Origin: Luteibacter sp. Sphag1AF
GTDB lineage: Bacteria; Pseudomonadota; Gammaproteobacteria; Xanthomonadales; Rhodanobacteraceae
Direction: 5' to 3'
NCBI RefSeq assembly: GCF_014192715.1
Contig: NZ_JACHYH010000004.1
Span: 186,001-250,000 of the forward strand
DNA length: 64,000 nt
Shown here: positions 28,617 to 38,340 of the stretch, in pieces
How the letters are laid out: each line of letters opens with the position of its first letter
Numbering within the stretch: the first letter of the stretch is position 1
Notes under the pieces: generated by a model
The model's database searches: none
Told to the model about the DNA's origin: nothing
What the model saw: the letters and a program-made list of their open reading frames with translations, nothing else
Position numbers and translations under genes: made by a program

Positions 28617-29645
28617 TCATCCCGTAAACGAACGGAACGCCGCAATCGTGCGCTCGATATCGTCGTCGCTTACATGCAGGTGAGTGACCAGGCGAACGTG
28701 GGGCAGATAGCCAATGCTCACCCGTACACCCACGCTGCGCAAATGCTGATCCAGCGCCTTCAGCCGGGGCGCAGGCACATCCACAAACACCATATTGGTA
28801 TGGCAGCCGGTGACGTTGATGTCTGGCACGCTGCGCAAGCCATCTGCGAGGTGCTGCGCACGTGCGTGATCCTCTGCCAGTCGGCCCACATGATGATCCA
28901 GCGCATACATCGCTGCCGCGGCCAGCATGCCCGCCTGGCGCCATCCGCCGCCGGTGACCTTGCGCCAGCGACGTGCCTTGTCGATCAATGCCGCACTGCC
29001 CAGCAATACTGATCCCACGGGTGCGCCCAGACCTTTTGAAAGGCAGACCGACACACTGTCGAAATACTGCGTGATGTCGCGGGCGGGTCGGCCATACGCC
29101 GTAGCCGCGTTGTAAAGGCGTGCGCCATCCAGATGGAGGCCCAGGCCGCGACGCTTCGCCAGATCATGTGCCTGCTCAAGGTAGGCAAACGGCAGCGCGC
29201 GGCCGTGCCACGTATTCTCCAGCGCCAGCAGCTTTGACCGCGCAAAATGCGGGTCCACCGGCTTGATCGCCGCCTCCACCTTGTCCAGCGGCAGGGTGCC
29301 ATCCGCATCCTGCACAATGGGCTGCGGCTGAATGGAGCCGAGAACAGCAGCACCGCCCCCTTCGAAGCGATACGTGTGTGCATCGGCGCCAACGATGTAT
29401 TCATCGCCTCGCTCGCAATGGCTCATCAGGGCAAGCAGGTTGCTTTGGGTACCCGTGGGAACAAAAAGGGCAGCGTCGAAATTCAGTTCGCGGGCCATCC
29501 GGTCCTGCAACGCGTTGACGGTGGGATCTTCGCCATAGACGTCATCTCCCACCGGCGCATCCAGCATGGCGGCCCGCATGGCCGGGACGGGCTGGGTGAC
29601 AGTGTCGCTGCGCAGGTCGATCCACTTCATGGCGGGGGTACTCAT
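28617..29645 (-). CDS. ltaE: Low-specificity L-threonine aldolase
   Basis: 342 residues, PLP fold type I. The N-terminal WIDLRSDTVTQPVPAMRAAM, the GDDVYGEDPTVNALQ motif and the PLP-lysine segment SVCLSKGLGAPVGSVL are diagnostic. It splits threonine and allo-threonine to glycine and acetaldehyde in the cytoplasm. It converges on the amidase gene with a 9-base gap and is divergent from gluconokinase across 86 bases. Confidence 0.93.
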   Translation of the reverse strand: MSTPAMKWIDLRSDTVTQPVPAMRAAMLDAPVGDDVYGEDPTVNALQDRMARELNFDAALFVPTGTQSNLLALMSHCERGDEYIVGADAHTYRFEGGGAAVLGSIQPQPIVQDADGTLPLDKVEAAIKPVDPHFARSKLLALENTWHGRALPFAYLEQAHDLAKRRGLGLHLDGARLYNAATAYGRPARDITQYFDSVSVCLSKGLGAPVGSVLLGSAALIDKARRWRKVTGGGWRQAGMLAAAAMYALDHHVGRLAEDHARAQHLADGLRSVPDINVTGCHTNMVFVDVPAPRLKALDQHLRSVGVRVSIGYLPHVRLVTHLHVSDDDIERTIAAFRSFTG

Positions 29646-29731
29646 GGGCTGAAAGCCTTAATGGTAACGCTCGTCGGCTTCACGTCGCGCGTGGACAATA
29701 CGGAAATGACCAACAGAGGAGTTCCAGGACC

Positions 29732-30250
29732 ATGATCGTGATCCTGATGGGCGTGTCCGGCAGCGGGAAATCAACTATCGGCGTGCGCCTGGCGACCATC
29801 CTTGGCTGTGAATTCGTGGACGGCGACTCACTTCACTCCGACGCAAACCGCGCAAAGATGGCGCGTGGTGAGCCTTTGAACGATGCTGATCGCGCACCCT
29901 GGCTGGATGCCATTGCCGAAGCCATGGATGCACGCCGCACTATCGACGCCTCGCTGGTGGTGGCCTGTTCCGCACTGAAACAAGCCTACCGGGATCGCCT
30001 GAGCGCGGGCCACAACGACGTGCGCTGGGTCTATCTGCGCGGCACCCGCGCGCTGCTGGCCGAACGGCTGGGTCACCGCACCGGGCATTTCTTCGACCCT
30101 GCACTGCTCGACAGCCAATTGGCCACGCTGGAGGAGCCCGCCCATGCGGTCACGGTAGACATCGGGCCGGAGCCGGGCGACATGGTCAGTCAGATCGTCG
30201 CGGGGCTGTGTTCCAAGGCGCACGCTGGGCGCGGCGACGACAGCGACTGA
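29732..30250 (+). CDS. gntK: Gluconokinase
   Basis: 172 residues. A P-loop (MGVSGSGKSTIG, about 5-16), DGDSLHSDANRAKMARGEPLNDADRAPWL (acceptor site, seen as GDSLHSDANRAKM) and VACSALKQAYRDRLS match GntK. It phosphorylates gluconate to 6-phosphogluconate. It lies next to membrane glucose dehydrogenase, which makes periplasmic gluconolactone, so the pair fits the direct glucose oxidation route. The two converge and are not an operon. Confidence 0.94.
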   Translation: MIVILMGVSGSGKSTIGVRLATILGCEFVDGDSLHSDANRAKMARGEPLNDADRAPWLDAIAEAMDARRTIDASLVVACSALKQAYRDRLSAGHNDVRWVYLRGTRALLAERLGHRTGHFFDPALLDSQLATLEEPAHAVTVDIGPEPGDMVSQIVAGLCSKAHAGRGDDSD

Positions 30251-30316
30251 GGCTTCGTCAGTGACCCATCCGGTCACGGCGATCGCTCCAGACTTGCGAC
30301 TGCGCCCGCATCCGCA

Positions 30317-30346
30317 CGCAGGTGATGCCCAGGGGCATCACCTGCG
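30317..30346. terminator. Hairpin between convergent gntK and gcd
   Basis: GCAGGTGATGCCC (30318-30330) is complementary to GGGCATCACCTGC (30333-30345), with one further pair outside. The stem is nearly perfect over 13 bp and serves both convergent genes by position. No T-run follows on either strand, so it may stop transcription weakly or protect 3' ends. Confidence 0.6.
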
Positions 30347-30356
30347 CGCTCAGACA

Positions 30357-32864
30357 TCAATCCGGCAGCGAATACGCAATCACGGCATCACCCTGTTTCG
30401 TGCCCAGCGAGCCGTGGCCGCCAGCAGTCACCAGGATGTACTGCTTGCCATTCTTGTCCGCATAGCTCATCGGCGTGGCCTGTCCGCCTGCGGGCAGGCG
30501 CGCCTCCCACAGCTTCTTACCGGTGCGCACATCGTAGGCGCGAACGTAGTAATCCAGCGTGCCTGACAGGAAAGTCACGCCGCCAGCGGTGGTCACCATG
30601 CCACCCAGGCTCGGAACGCCCAGCGGCATCGGGATCGGCAGAGGCGCGCTATCCACGATGGTGCCGTTCTTGTGCTGCCACATGGTCTTGCCCGTTTGCA
30701 GGTCAACCCCTGCGACGTAGCCCCACGGCGGCGCCTGGCAGGGAATACCCAATGGCGACAGGAATGCGGAAAGTTCGATGGCGTACGGGATGCCCTCGGC
30801 CTTCTTGATGCCCTCCGTCTCGCTGGTGGCCATCTTTACTTCCATCTTCGCGAGCTGTTCTTTGGGAATCAGCCGCGACTGGAACGCCATGTAGCTCGGA
30901 TTGACCAGCATCAGCTGACGATCCGGATCCACCGAGATGCCACCCCAGTCAAACACGCCAAAATTGCCGGGGAAGACCAGCGAGCCCTGCAACGAGGGCG
31001 GAGTGAACATGCCGTCGTAGCGCAGCGAGCGGAAGCGCACACGGCACCACAGCTGGTCGAGCGGGGTCGTGCCCCACATGTCCGCTTCGGTGACTTTGGG
31101 CGGGATGAAATTCAGCGCCGACAGTGGCTGGGTAGGCGAGGTGTGATCGCCTTCAACGGCCCCCTGCGGACGTGCCACTTCGGTAATCGGGAAGATCGGC
31201 GTGCCATCACGACGATCCAGCACATAGATGCTGCCCTGCTTCGTGGATGCGAGCACCGCCGGCTTCACTCCGTCGGCTGTTTTCAGATCCATCAGCGTCG
31301 GTTGACCGCCCACATCCATGTCCCAAAGATCGTGGTGCGTGAACTGATAGACCCAGCGCAACTTGCCCGTCGCGATATCCAGGGCCACCAGCCCGGCGCT
31401 GAATTTCTCCGACGTGGGAGTACGCCCACCGCCGAACTGATCCGGGGTCTGATTGCCCATGGGCAGATACACAAGACCCAGGTTTTCATCGACGCTGAAA
31501 AGCGACCAGACGTTGGGAGAGTTGCGCGTATAAACCTTGCCCTCGGCAATCGGCGCGGTTTCATCCGGGTTGCCCGGATCGAAGTTCCACACCAGATGTC
31601 CGTCATGCACATCAAACGCGCGGATGACGCCCGACGGCTCATCGGTCGAGTAGTTGTCCGTCACGTGGCCGCTGATGATCACCAGATCACGCGTCACGGC
31701 GGGGGGCGACGTGGAGTAGTAGCCACCGGGATTGAAGGGTCCAATGTTGGCGCGAAGATCAATCGTGCCGTGATTGGCGAAGTCATCGCACGGCACGCCA
31801 GTGTCAGCGTTCAGCGCAATCAGGCGGGCATCGGCGGTTGGCAGGAACAGCCGGCGCGGACAGCTGTTGGCAATCGCCGGGGCTGCCACGGGCGCACCGC
31901 TGGTCGATGCTGCCGCCAGTACGGGCGATGTCGACGAACTGGCAGGCTGGCCAATGGTGGCCGACGCGGCGGGTGCGGCGGCCGGATGGGACATCCCCGC
32001 ATATTTGGCGTCGTCGTGATACGACACGCCACGGCACGTCATGTGCTCCCAATGCTTGAACCCGACAGGGCTCTGAATCTTCGGGTCATATTCCCAGCGC
32101 TTCTGGCCGGTCGCGGCATCCACGGCAAGCACGCGGCTGTGCGGAGTACAGATATAGATCGTGTCGCCGATTTTCAGCGGCGTATTTTCACTGGTGGTCT
32201 CGGTCGGATCATCCGGGCCAACCTTGTCGCCCGTCTCGATCTGCCAGGCGACCTTCAGCTTCGACACGTTGTCCGGCGTGATCTGCGTCAGCGGTGAATA
32301 ACGCTGGCCATAGGGCGTACCGCCGTAGTCGGTCCAGTCGCCGGGAGCCTTGGCCTGCTGGTCTGCCTGCGGGCCGGTGACATCGGCCATCGGCAACTCA
32401 CCCCGCAGGTCGTGATCGGTATGCACCATGCCCACGATGCCCACCACCAGTGCGACAAGGACAGCGAGCCACAGCGGGAGCACACCGGATCGTGGAGTCA
32501 CCCGCACGTCCAGCGAGCTGTGAATTCGCACCAGCCCCCGGCGCACCCACGGCGTCAGCAGCCACAGGCCCATGACCCACCAGACCCACAACCTGGGCAG
32601 CAATTGCCACCAGTCCAGCCCCACTTCGCCGATAGCCCAGACAGTGGTGCCGAAAAGCAGCAGCGCGAATAGCCAGAGCGCCGCTGTGCGGCGCGACAAC
32701 AGCAGGCCCGCAACCACAAGGGTGACGATGCCTGCAATGAGGTAATACCCCGAGCCACCGTGTGCTACGAGGCGAAGCCCCCCCAGCACGAGGGCAACGC
32801 CGAAAAGGGCGTAGACCACAGCGGTAACAAGTGTGACCGGACTGAAGCGCGATGCTCGATTCAC
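30357..32864 (-). CDS. gcd: Membrane-bound PQQ-dependent glucose dehydrogenase
   Basis: 835 residues. Five N-terminal membrane helices (about 1-140) are followed by a periplasmic eight-bladed quinoprotein domain. Family landmarks are DWTDYGGTPYGQRYSPLTQI, GVIRAFDVHDGHLVWNFDPGNP, HHDLWDMDVGGQPTL, FTPPSLQGSLVFPGNFG and RLPAGGQATPMSY. It oxidises glucose to gluconolactone and passes electrons to ubiquinone. The GTG at 32864 has AAGG upstream and is preferred to an upstream in-frame start. An Ala/Ser/Pro-rich segment of about 40 residues (293-333) is inserted before NSCPRRLFLP, where E. coli Gcd has only a short turn. Confidence 0.94.
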   Translation of the reverse strand: MNRASRFSPVTLVTAVVYALFGVALVLGGLRLVAHGGSGYYLIAGIVTLVVAGLLLSRRTAALWLFALLLFGTTVWAIGEVGLDWWQLLPRLWVWWVMGLWLLTPWVRRGLVRIHSSLDVRVTPRSGVLPLWLAVLVALVVGIVGMVHTDHDLRGELPMADVTGPQADQQAKAPGDWTDYGGTPYGQRYSPLTQITPDNVSKLKVAWQIETGDKVGPDDPTETTSENTPLKIGDTIYICTPHSRVLAVDAATGQKRWEYDPKIQSPVGFKHWEHMTCRGVSYHDDAKYAGMSHPAAAPAASATIGQPASSSTSPVLAAASTSGAPVAAPAIANSCPRRLFLPTADARLIALNADTGVPCDDFANHGTIDLRANIGPFNPGGYYSTSPPAVTRDLVIISGHVTDNYSTDEPSGVIRAFDVHDGHLVWNFDPGNPDETAPIAEGKVYTRNSPNVWSLFSVDENLGLVYLPMGNQTPDQFGGGRTPTSEKFSAGLVALDIATGKLRWVYQFTHHDLWDMDVGGQPTLMDLKTADGVKPAVLASTKQGSIYVLDRRDGTPIFPITEVARPQGAVEGDHTSPTQPLSALNFIPPKVTEADMWGTTPLDQLWCRVRFRSLRYDGMFTPPSLQGSLVFPGNFGVFDWGGISVDPDRQLMLVNPSYMAFQSRLIPKEQLAKMEVKMATSETEGIKKAEGIPYAIELSAFLSPLGIPCQAPPWGYVAGVDLQTGKTMWQHKNGTIVDSAPLPIPMPLGVPSLGGMVTTAGGVTFLSGTLDYYVRAYDVRTGKKLWEARLPAGGQATPMSYADKNGKQYILVTAGGHGSLGTKQGDAVIAYSLPD

Positions 32865-32980
32865 GGCTAGGCCTTTTCGGTAAAGACGATGAACATGTCG
32901 CCCCTGACCTGCCATGGCTCACTTTATGCATCGCAGCAGAGGCCCACACCCCACTACAAAATCCGTTCGTGCACGTGAAT

Positions 32981-34681
32981 TTAGGGTGATTTTTCGCCCA
33001 GTTCCTTCGCCATCGCTTCGCGCATCAGATACTTCTGCACTTTTCCGGTAACGGTCATCGGAAACGCGTCCACGAACCGTACGTAATGGGGCACTTTGAA
33101 GTACGCCAACTGGTGCCTGCAATAGTCCTGGATACCGGCGACGGTCGCCGTGGCGCCCTCGCGCAGACGTATCCACGCGCAGACCTGTTCGCCAAATCTT
33201 GCGTCCGGCACCCCAAAAACCTGGACATCCTGCACGTCGGGGTGTCCGTAAAGAAATTCCTCGATTTCACGGGGCGAAATGTTCTCGCCACCACGGATGA
33301 TCATGTCCTTCAGCCGCCCCACGATAGTGCAGTAACCCTCATCATCAAGCACGGCAAGATCACCGGTATGCATCCAGCGTCCGGAGTCGATGGCATCGCG
33401 CGTGTTGACCTCGTCGCCCCAGTAGCCACGCATCACTGAATAACCGCGCGTCAGCAATTCGCCCTGCGTGCCGCGCGGAACGATTTGCCCGGCTTCGTCC
33501 ACCAGCTTCACTTCCACATGCGGATGAATGCGACCGACCGTAGCCACGCGCTTGTCCAGCGGATCGCTGGCTGTCGTCTGGAAGCTCACCGGGCTGGTTT
33601 CAGTCATGCCATAGGCGATGGTGACCCCGGCCATGTTCATGTCGCGCACCACGCGGCGCATCACTTCAATCGGGCACGGCGAGCCAGCCATGATGCCCGT
33701 ACGCAGGGATGAGAGATCGAAATCGCGGAAGCGCGGATGCTCAAGCTCTGCAATGAACATTGTGGGCACGCCATGCAACCCGGTGCAGCGCTCTTCCGCC
33801 ACCGCCTGCAAGGTAGCCAGTGCGTCGAAGCCTTCGCCGGGAATGACCATGCACGCGCCATGCGTCACGCATGCCAGGTTGCCAAGCACCATGCCGAAGC
33901 AGTGATAGAAAGGCACAGGAATGCACAGGCGGTCGTCTTCGGTCAGCTGCATGGCTTCACCGATGAAGAAGCCATTGTTGACGATGTTGTGGTGGGTCAG
34001 CGTGGCACCCTTGGGCGCGCCGGTCGTGCCTGAGGTGAACTGGATATTCACCGGATCATCAAACGACAGCATCGCTTCAACGTCGCGCAAATGCGCCAGC
34101 GCCGCGTCGTCAGCCACAAGGTCGTTCCAGCGAAGGGCACCCGGCTGCGGCGCATCGTCCAGAACAATGACGTGGCGCAGGTCCGGCAGGGCGGCGCAGG
34201 ACAGCTGCCCCGCCGGGGCCGCGCCCAGTTCCGGTGCGATGCCCAGGAGGATGTCCAGATAGCGGGACGACTTGAAGGCGCGCGGCAGAATCAGCGCACG
34301 ACAGCCAACCTTGTTCATCGAATAGGTCAGCTCATGCGAGCGGTAAGCCGGATTGATGTTGACGAGAATGAGTCCCGCCTTGGGTGCGGCGAACTGTGCC
34401 ACTACCCACTCGGCGCGATTGGGCGCCCAGATGCCCACGCGGTCGCCGGGGACCAGTCCCAGCGCCAGCATCGCGGCAGCGACGCGTTCCACTTCCGCAT
34501 GAAATTGCTGGTAGGTCCAGCGAACGGACTGCTGACGCACCACCAGCGCGGGACGATCCGGCCAGCGTGCCGTGATCCTGTCGAGCAGCGCGCCGACGGT
34601 TTCTCCGAGTAGCGGCGTGGAACTCACACCGTGAACATAACTTGCCGCGTGTTCCAATCCACGCCCTCCGCTCGATGACAT
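32981..34681 (-). CDS. AMP-dependent acyl-CoA synthetase
   Basis: 566 residues of the ANL superfamily. The P-loop-like [32 protein letters not shown], the hinge [33 protein letters not shown] (seen as [14 protein letters not shown]) and the C-terminal [13 protein letters not shown] lysine motif are all present, so the enzyme should be active. It is closest to medium/long-chain fatty acid or CaiC-type ligases; the substrate is uncertain. The ATG at 34681 is chosen because the conserved N-terminus follows; an upstream in-frame ATG at 34780 would overlap the chemoreceptor gene. Confidence 0.88.
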   Translation of the reverse strand: MSSSGGRGLEHAASYVHGVSSTPLLGETVGALLDRITARWPDRPALVVRQQSVRWTYQQFHAEVERVAAAMLALGLVPGDRVGIWAPNRAEWVVAQFAAPKAGLILVNINPAYRSHELTYSMNKVGCRALILPRAFKSSRYLDILLGIAPELGAAPAGQLSCAALPDLRHVIVLDDAPQPGALRWNDLVADDAALAHLRDVEAMLSFDDPVNIQFTSGTTGAPKGATLTHHNIVNNGFFIGEAMQLTEDDRLCIPVPFYHCFGMVLGNLACVTHGACMVIPGEGFDALATLQAVAEERCTGLHGVPTMFIAELEHPRFRDFDLSSLRTGIMAGSPCPIEVMRRVVRDMNMAGVTIAYGMTETSPVSFQTTASDPLDKRVATVGRIHPHVEVKLVDEAGQIVPRGTQGELLTRGYSVMRGYWGDEVNTRDAIDSGRWMHTGDLAVLDDEGYCTIVGRLKDMIIRGGENISPREIEEFLYGHPDVQDVQVFGVPDARFGEQVCAWIRLREGATATVAGIQDYCRHQLAYFKVPHYVRFVDAFPMTVTGKVQKYLMREAMAKELGEKSP

Positions 34682-34760
34682 GGCCTGAGCATAAACCGGG
34701 CAGGGACATTTGCGCGAAGGGGACGGCCGGACGCCTGAAGTACGCCCGGCCATCAGTGCA

Positions 34761-36404
34761 TCATGCGGTGGCCAGTTCACCGAAGGACGTGTCGTGCGAA
34801 CGGACGTCCGCGCTGGCGCGGCCGGGCACCACGTCTTCCACTACGAAGAAGGCAATCTGTTCGCTCAGTGCCGCCGCCTGATCCTGCATGGACTTGGCCG
34901 CCGCCGACGCCTCTTCAACGAGTGCCGCGTTCTCCTGGGTGACCTGATCGATCTGCGAGATGGCCACATTGACCTGATCGACACCGGAGGACTGCTCCTG
35001 ACTGGCCGCCGCAATGTCGGCAACGATGTCGGTCACCTTAGTGACGCTGGCAACGATGCCCGTCAGCGCTTGGGCAGACTGTTTCACCAGATCGCTGCCC
35101 AGATCCACGCGCTCATGGCTCTGGGTAATCAGACGCTTGATGTCGCGCGATGCCTGCGCACTGGACTGCGCCAGACGACGCACCTCGGCTGCCACCACCG
35201 CAAAGCCACGCCCCTGCTCACCCGCACGCGCGGCTTCCACCGCAGCATTGAGCGCCAGCAGATTGGTCTGGAACGCGATCTCGTCGATCAGGTTCACGAT
35301 GTCGCCAATGCGACGGCTGGAATCGCCGATATCGCTCATCGCCTGCATCGCCTGCGCCGCCACGCGACCACCATGCTCCGCGTCGGCACGAGCGCCACGG
35401 GACAGGCCATCTGCGTGCCTCGCGTTTTCCGCATTCTGCTTGACCGTCGCGGTCATCTCTTCCATCGAGGCTGCCGTCTCTTCGAGGCTGGAGGCCTGCT
35501 CCTGCGTACGCTGGGACAGATCGTCGTTGCTCCTCGCAAGTTGCAGCGCCGTGGTCGATACGACGTGCGCGCCTTCCTGCACTTCGGACACGATGCCCGC
35601 CAGGCGACCGCGCATGCGATCCAGCGATTCCAGCAGACTTCCCGGGCCAAAGGCCATCTCGTCGGACTGACGAAGATCACCATCGGCAATGCGGCTGGCA
35701 ATCAGGAGCGCGTGCGAGGGCTCGCCGCCAATGGTGTCGCGAATGCTCTGCATCGAAAACCACACCACCAGCATGACCAGCAGCGCGATGAGACCCGAAC
35801 GGGTCAGACCAGAAATCAGGTCGTCGTGAAAGGTCGCATCAATATCGGTGAAGTACGCCCCGGTGATGAAGTGCATGTCCCACGGGGCATACAGTTTGGA
35901 ATAGCTGATTTTCGGACGATGCTCATTGGTCGTGGGCATCAGCTGCGTGTAGCGGGTCAGGCCGTGGCCTTTCGTCTTGTCGACGTCGCGCATGGCCACG
36001 TAATGATGAAAGCCTTCGCCATCCACGTCATCGCGGATGCTTGTACCTACCTGTTTCGCGCGCAGCGGATGCATCAGCAGCCTGACGTCCGAATCGAACA
36101 CGAAGATGTAGCCTGTGCCGTCGCTCCAGCGCATAGCGCTGATCGCCTCAAGCGCCTGCCTGCGCGCCTCGACGTCGCTCATTTCGCCCTTTGTGGCGCG
36201 CTGGCGATATTCCTCTGCAATGGAGATCGCGGAATCCACCTGGCTTTGCAGCGAACTGGCCAGTTCACGCATCTGCGTCGCCCGTCCCTGCACCACCGAT
36301 ATCACCGTCAGGGTCACCAGACCCATCACCACGACCGCCATCACCATCCACACGCGCGTATTGAGCGCCGTGTGGCCGAACCACCTGCGAATAACGGACA
36401 ACAT
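34761..36404 (-). CDS. Methyl-accepting chemotaxis protein with a Cache sensor
   Basis: 547 residues. TM1 (about 17-38) is followed by a periplasmic single-Cache-like domain (about 40-190, with [18 protein letters not shown] and [18 protein letters not shown]), TM2 (about 192-215), a HAMP-like segment and a signalling domain. The highly conserved hairpin tip is seen as [20 protein letters not shown], with [19 protein letters not shown] beside it. It signals to CheA/CheW at the inner membrane. The ligand is unknown; Cache domains of this type often sense small carboxylates. A sigma-28 promoter lies 53 bases upstream of the start, so it belongs to the flagellar/chemotaxis regulon. Confidence 0.93.
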   Translation of the reverse strand: MLSVIRRWFGHTALNTRVWMVMAVVVMGLVTLTVISVVQGRATQMRELASSLQSQVDSAISIAEEYRQRATKGEMSDVEARRQALEAISAMRWSDGTGYIFVFDSDVRLLMHPLRAKQVGTSIRDDVDGEGFHHYVAMRDVDKTKGHGLTRYTQLMPTTNEHRPKISYSKLYAPWDMHFITGAYFTDIDATFHDDLISGLTRSGLIALLVMLVVWFSMQSIRDTIGGEPSHALLIASRIADGDLRQSDEMAFGPGSLLESLDRMRGRLAGIVSEVQEGAHVVSTTALQLARSNDDLSQRTQEQASSLEETAASMEEMTATVKQNAENARHADGLSRGARADAEHGGRVAAQAMQAMSDIGDSSRRIGDIVNLIDEIAFQTNLLALNAAVEAARAGEQGRGFAVVAAEVRRLAQSSAQASRDIKRLITQSHERVDLGSDLVKQSAQALTGIVASVTKVTDIVADIAAASQEQSSGVDQVNVAISQIDQVTQENAALVEEASAAAKSMQDQAAALSEQIAFFVVEDVVPGRASADVRSHDTSFGELATA

Positions 36405-36456
36405 TGATCTCACCCCGAGAAGCGTCTGTGGGGACCGGCTGGCCCCCAATGACGGA

Positions 36457-36483
36457 GTAGCGGCTTGAATTCGTGAAACTTTA
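36457..36483 (-). promoter_or_regulatory. Sigma-28 (FliA) promoter of the chemoreceptor gene
   Basis: On the minus strand TAAAGTTT (36483-36476), 11 bases, then GCCGCTAC (36464-36457). This matches the flagellar sigma consensus TAAAGTTT-N11-GCCGATAA at all eight -35 bases and six of eight -10 bases with exact spacing. Transcription would begin about 45 bases before the chemoreceptor ATG. Confidence 0.88.
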
Positions 36484-36512
36484 CGGTTCAGGGTGAATTA
36501 CTTTCACGAATT
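36468..36512. repeat. 11-bp inverted repeat between chemoreceptor and catalase genes
   Basis: AATTCGTGAAA (36468-36478) and TTTCACGAATT (36502-36512) are perfect complements separated by 23 bases. The left arm overlaps the -35 of the sigma-28 promoter. It could be an operator for the divergent catalase-b561 pair, for the chemoreceptor, or both. Confidence 0.6.
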
Positions 36513-36660
36513 ATTAACTTTGGCCCTCAGGGCTCGCCCAGGGGTCCGCCACAGCACGAATCTGCATGACACCGGCCCCGCCAGCCCCGATGCTGGCCCC
36601 GAAAGCAAAGACGAAAGACCCCGGTCAGCTCGAACGACCCCCTGCGGAGTTCAAGAAGCG

Positions 36661-37725
36661 ATGCCTGACATGACACCCCCACGCCCTCCCCTTACGGGCC
36701 GCCAGCGCACGCTGCGCATCGCGTTGATCAGCTCGGTGGTGGTCGTCTCCGCCGCCGCATTTGGATATGTGGGCGGCTGGCTGGCTCCCTCGCGGCTGTC
36801 GCCCGGACGCATCGTCGACACGCTTGAGCACAACGGCGGCGATCATCCGGGCTTCCGGCGCAATCACGCCAAGGGCGTGTGCGTGGCGGGGGTGTTCGAG
36901 GCCAGCGGAGATGCGGCGACCCTGTCGCGCGCCGGCCTGTTCGCCCATGGTGTGCAGACGCCGGTCCTTGGACGGCTGGCCATCCCTGGCGGCAATCCGT
37001 ACGCGGCGGACAGCAGCGTGCCCATCCGCAGTTTCGCGCTCCGCTTCACCGAAGCCAATGGCCAGCAATGGCGCACGGGCATGAATGCGATGCCGGTGTT
37101 TCCGGTCACCACGCCCAAGGCCTTTTACGACCTGCAAGTGGCCACCGCGCCGGACCCGGCTACCGGCAAACCCGACCCGGCCAAGGCGGGCGCATTCTTC
37201 GGTGCGCATCCGGAAACCCATGCGTTTCTCGGCTGGATCAAGACGGCCAAACCGTCGGCCAGCTACGTGACCGAGTCCTACAACTCGCTCAACGCGTTCT
37301 ACTTCGTGGATGCCAACGGTAAGCGCCACGCCGTTCGCTGGTCGCTGGTGCCTGATGCCAGCGACGCAGCGCCTGGCCCCGCAGGCGACGCGGACTATCT
37401 GGCCACCGATCTGAACAGGCGCCTGGCGGCCGGCCCGCTGCGCTGGCATCTGCGCGTGACGCTGGCGGCCCCGGGTGACGTCGTGGACGACGCGACCGTC
37501 GCGTGGCCCGCTGACCGTCAGCAGGTGGACGCCGGCACCCTGACCATTCTGGCCACGCAACCTCAGGAAAGCGGCCCGTGCCGGGACGTCAATTACGATC
37601 CGCTGGTGCTGCCCGATGGCATCATGGGCAGCAACGATCCCCTGCTGGCCGCGCGTTCGGCGGCTTATGCCGACTCGTATCGTCGCCGCACTACGGAAGA
37701 AGCGCGCGGGGAGAGTGCACGATGA
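36661..37725 (+). CDS. Membrane-anchored catalase-like peroxidase (SrpA family)
   Basis: 354 residues. An N-terminal membrane anchor (ALISSVVVVSAAAFGYVGGWLA, about 22-43) is followed by a minimal catalase domain. The catalytic His lies in RRNHAKGVCVAG (about 79), a conserved Asn in SYNSLNAFYFVDANGKRHAVRW (seen as YNSLNAFYFVDANGK), and the haem Tyr in AAYADSYRRR near the C-terminus. It is shorter than full catalases and probably works as a periplasmic peroxidase. Its stop overlaps the cytochrome b561 start by ATGA (37722-37725), which suggests b561 supplies electrons. Start at 36661; an ATG at 36670 is also possible. Confidence 0.88.
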   Translation: MPDMTPPRPPLTGRQRTLRIALISSVVVVSAAAFGYVGGWLAPSRLSPGRIVDTLEHNGGDHPGFRRNHAKGVCVAGVFEASGDAATLSRAGLFAHGVQTPVLGRLAIPGGNPYAADSSVPIRSFALRFTEANGQQWRTGMNAMPVFPVTTPKAFYDLQVATAPDPATGKPDPAKAGAFFGAHPETHAFLGWIKTAKPSASYVTESYNSLNAFYFVDANGKRHAVRWSLVPDASDAAPGPAGDADYLATDLNRRLAAGPLRWHLRVTLAAPGDVVDDATVAWPADRQQVDAGTLTILATQPQESGPCRDVNYDPLVLPDGIMGSNDPLLAARSAAYADSYRRRTTEEARGESAR

Positions 37726-38291
37726 AGACCATCCCGAAACCGTTTCATCCGCTGGCCCGTGCGCTGCACTGGCTGATGGCCATCCTTGTGCTGGCCATGC
37801 TTTTCATCGGCGCAGGCATGGTCACCTCGGTCACACAGACGCACGAAACACTGATCCACATCCACAAGCCGCTGGGCATCGCCATCCTCCTGCTGGCAGT
37901 CATCCGGATCGGGGTGCGGCTGACCCACCGCCCGCCACCGCTTCCGGCTGATCTGTCGCCGCTGGTGCGTTTCGGTGCGCATGCGTCCCATCTGGTGCTG
38001 TACGGACTTCTGCTGGCCATGCCGCTGATTGGCTGGGCCATGGTGTCTGCCAGCGGGGAGCCAGTGATGCTCAGCCCATCGCTGCGGCTGCCGTCGCTCG
38101 TGCCGGCCAACCCCGTGTTGTTTGCCTGGCTGCGCAATGGCCACGCATGGCTGGCCTGGCTGCTGTTCCTGGTTGTGCTGGTGCATCTGGCGGCAGCGCT
38201 CTATCACGGCCTGATCCGCCGGGACGGCGTGCTGCGCTCCATGCTGGGGGGCAAGGCCGCGCCCGCCGATCCTGAGGACACATCCGGATAA
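37722..38291 (+). CDS. Cytochrome b561
   Basis: 189 residues with four membrane helices. Conserved His residues in PLARALHWLMAILVLAML, HIHKPLGIAILLL, AHASHLVLYGLLL and VHLAAALYHGLIRRDG are the expected haem b ligands. It carries electrons from quinol or another donor across the inner membrane. It is translationally coupled to the upstream catalase-like peroxidase, so I infer a two-component periplasmic peroxide-reducing pair. Confidence 0.92.
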   Translation: MKTIPKPFHPLARALHWLMAILVLAMLFIGAGMVTSVTQTHETLIHIHKPLGIAILLLAVIRIGVRLTHRPPPLPADLSPLVRFGAHASHLVLYGLLLAMPLIGWAMVSASGEPVMLSPSLRLPSLVPANPVLFAWLRNGHAWLAWLLFLVVLVHLAAALYHGLIRRDGVLRSMLGGKAAPADPEDTSG

Positions 38292-38340
38292 CGTCCGCGG
38301 CGGTACTTATGTGCACCTCGCCCCCTGCCGGAGTCACGCC

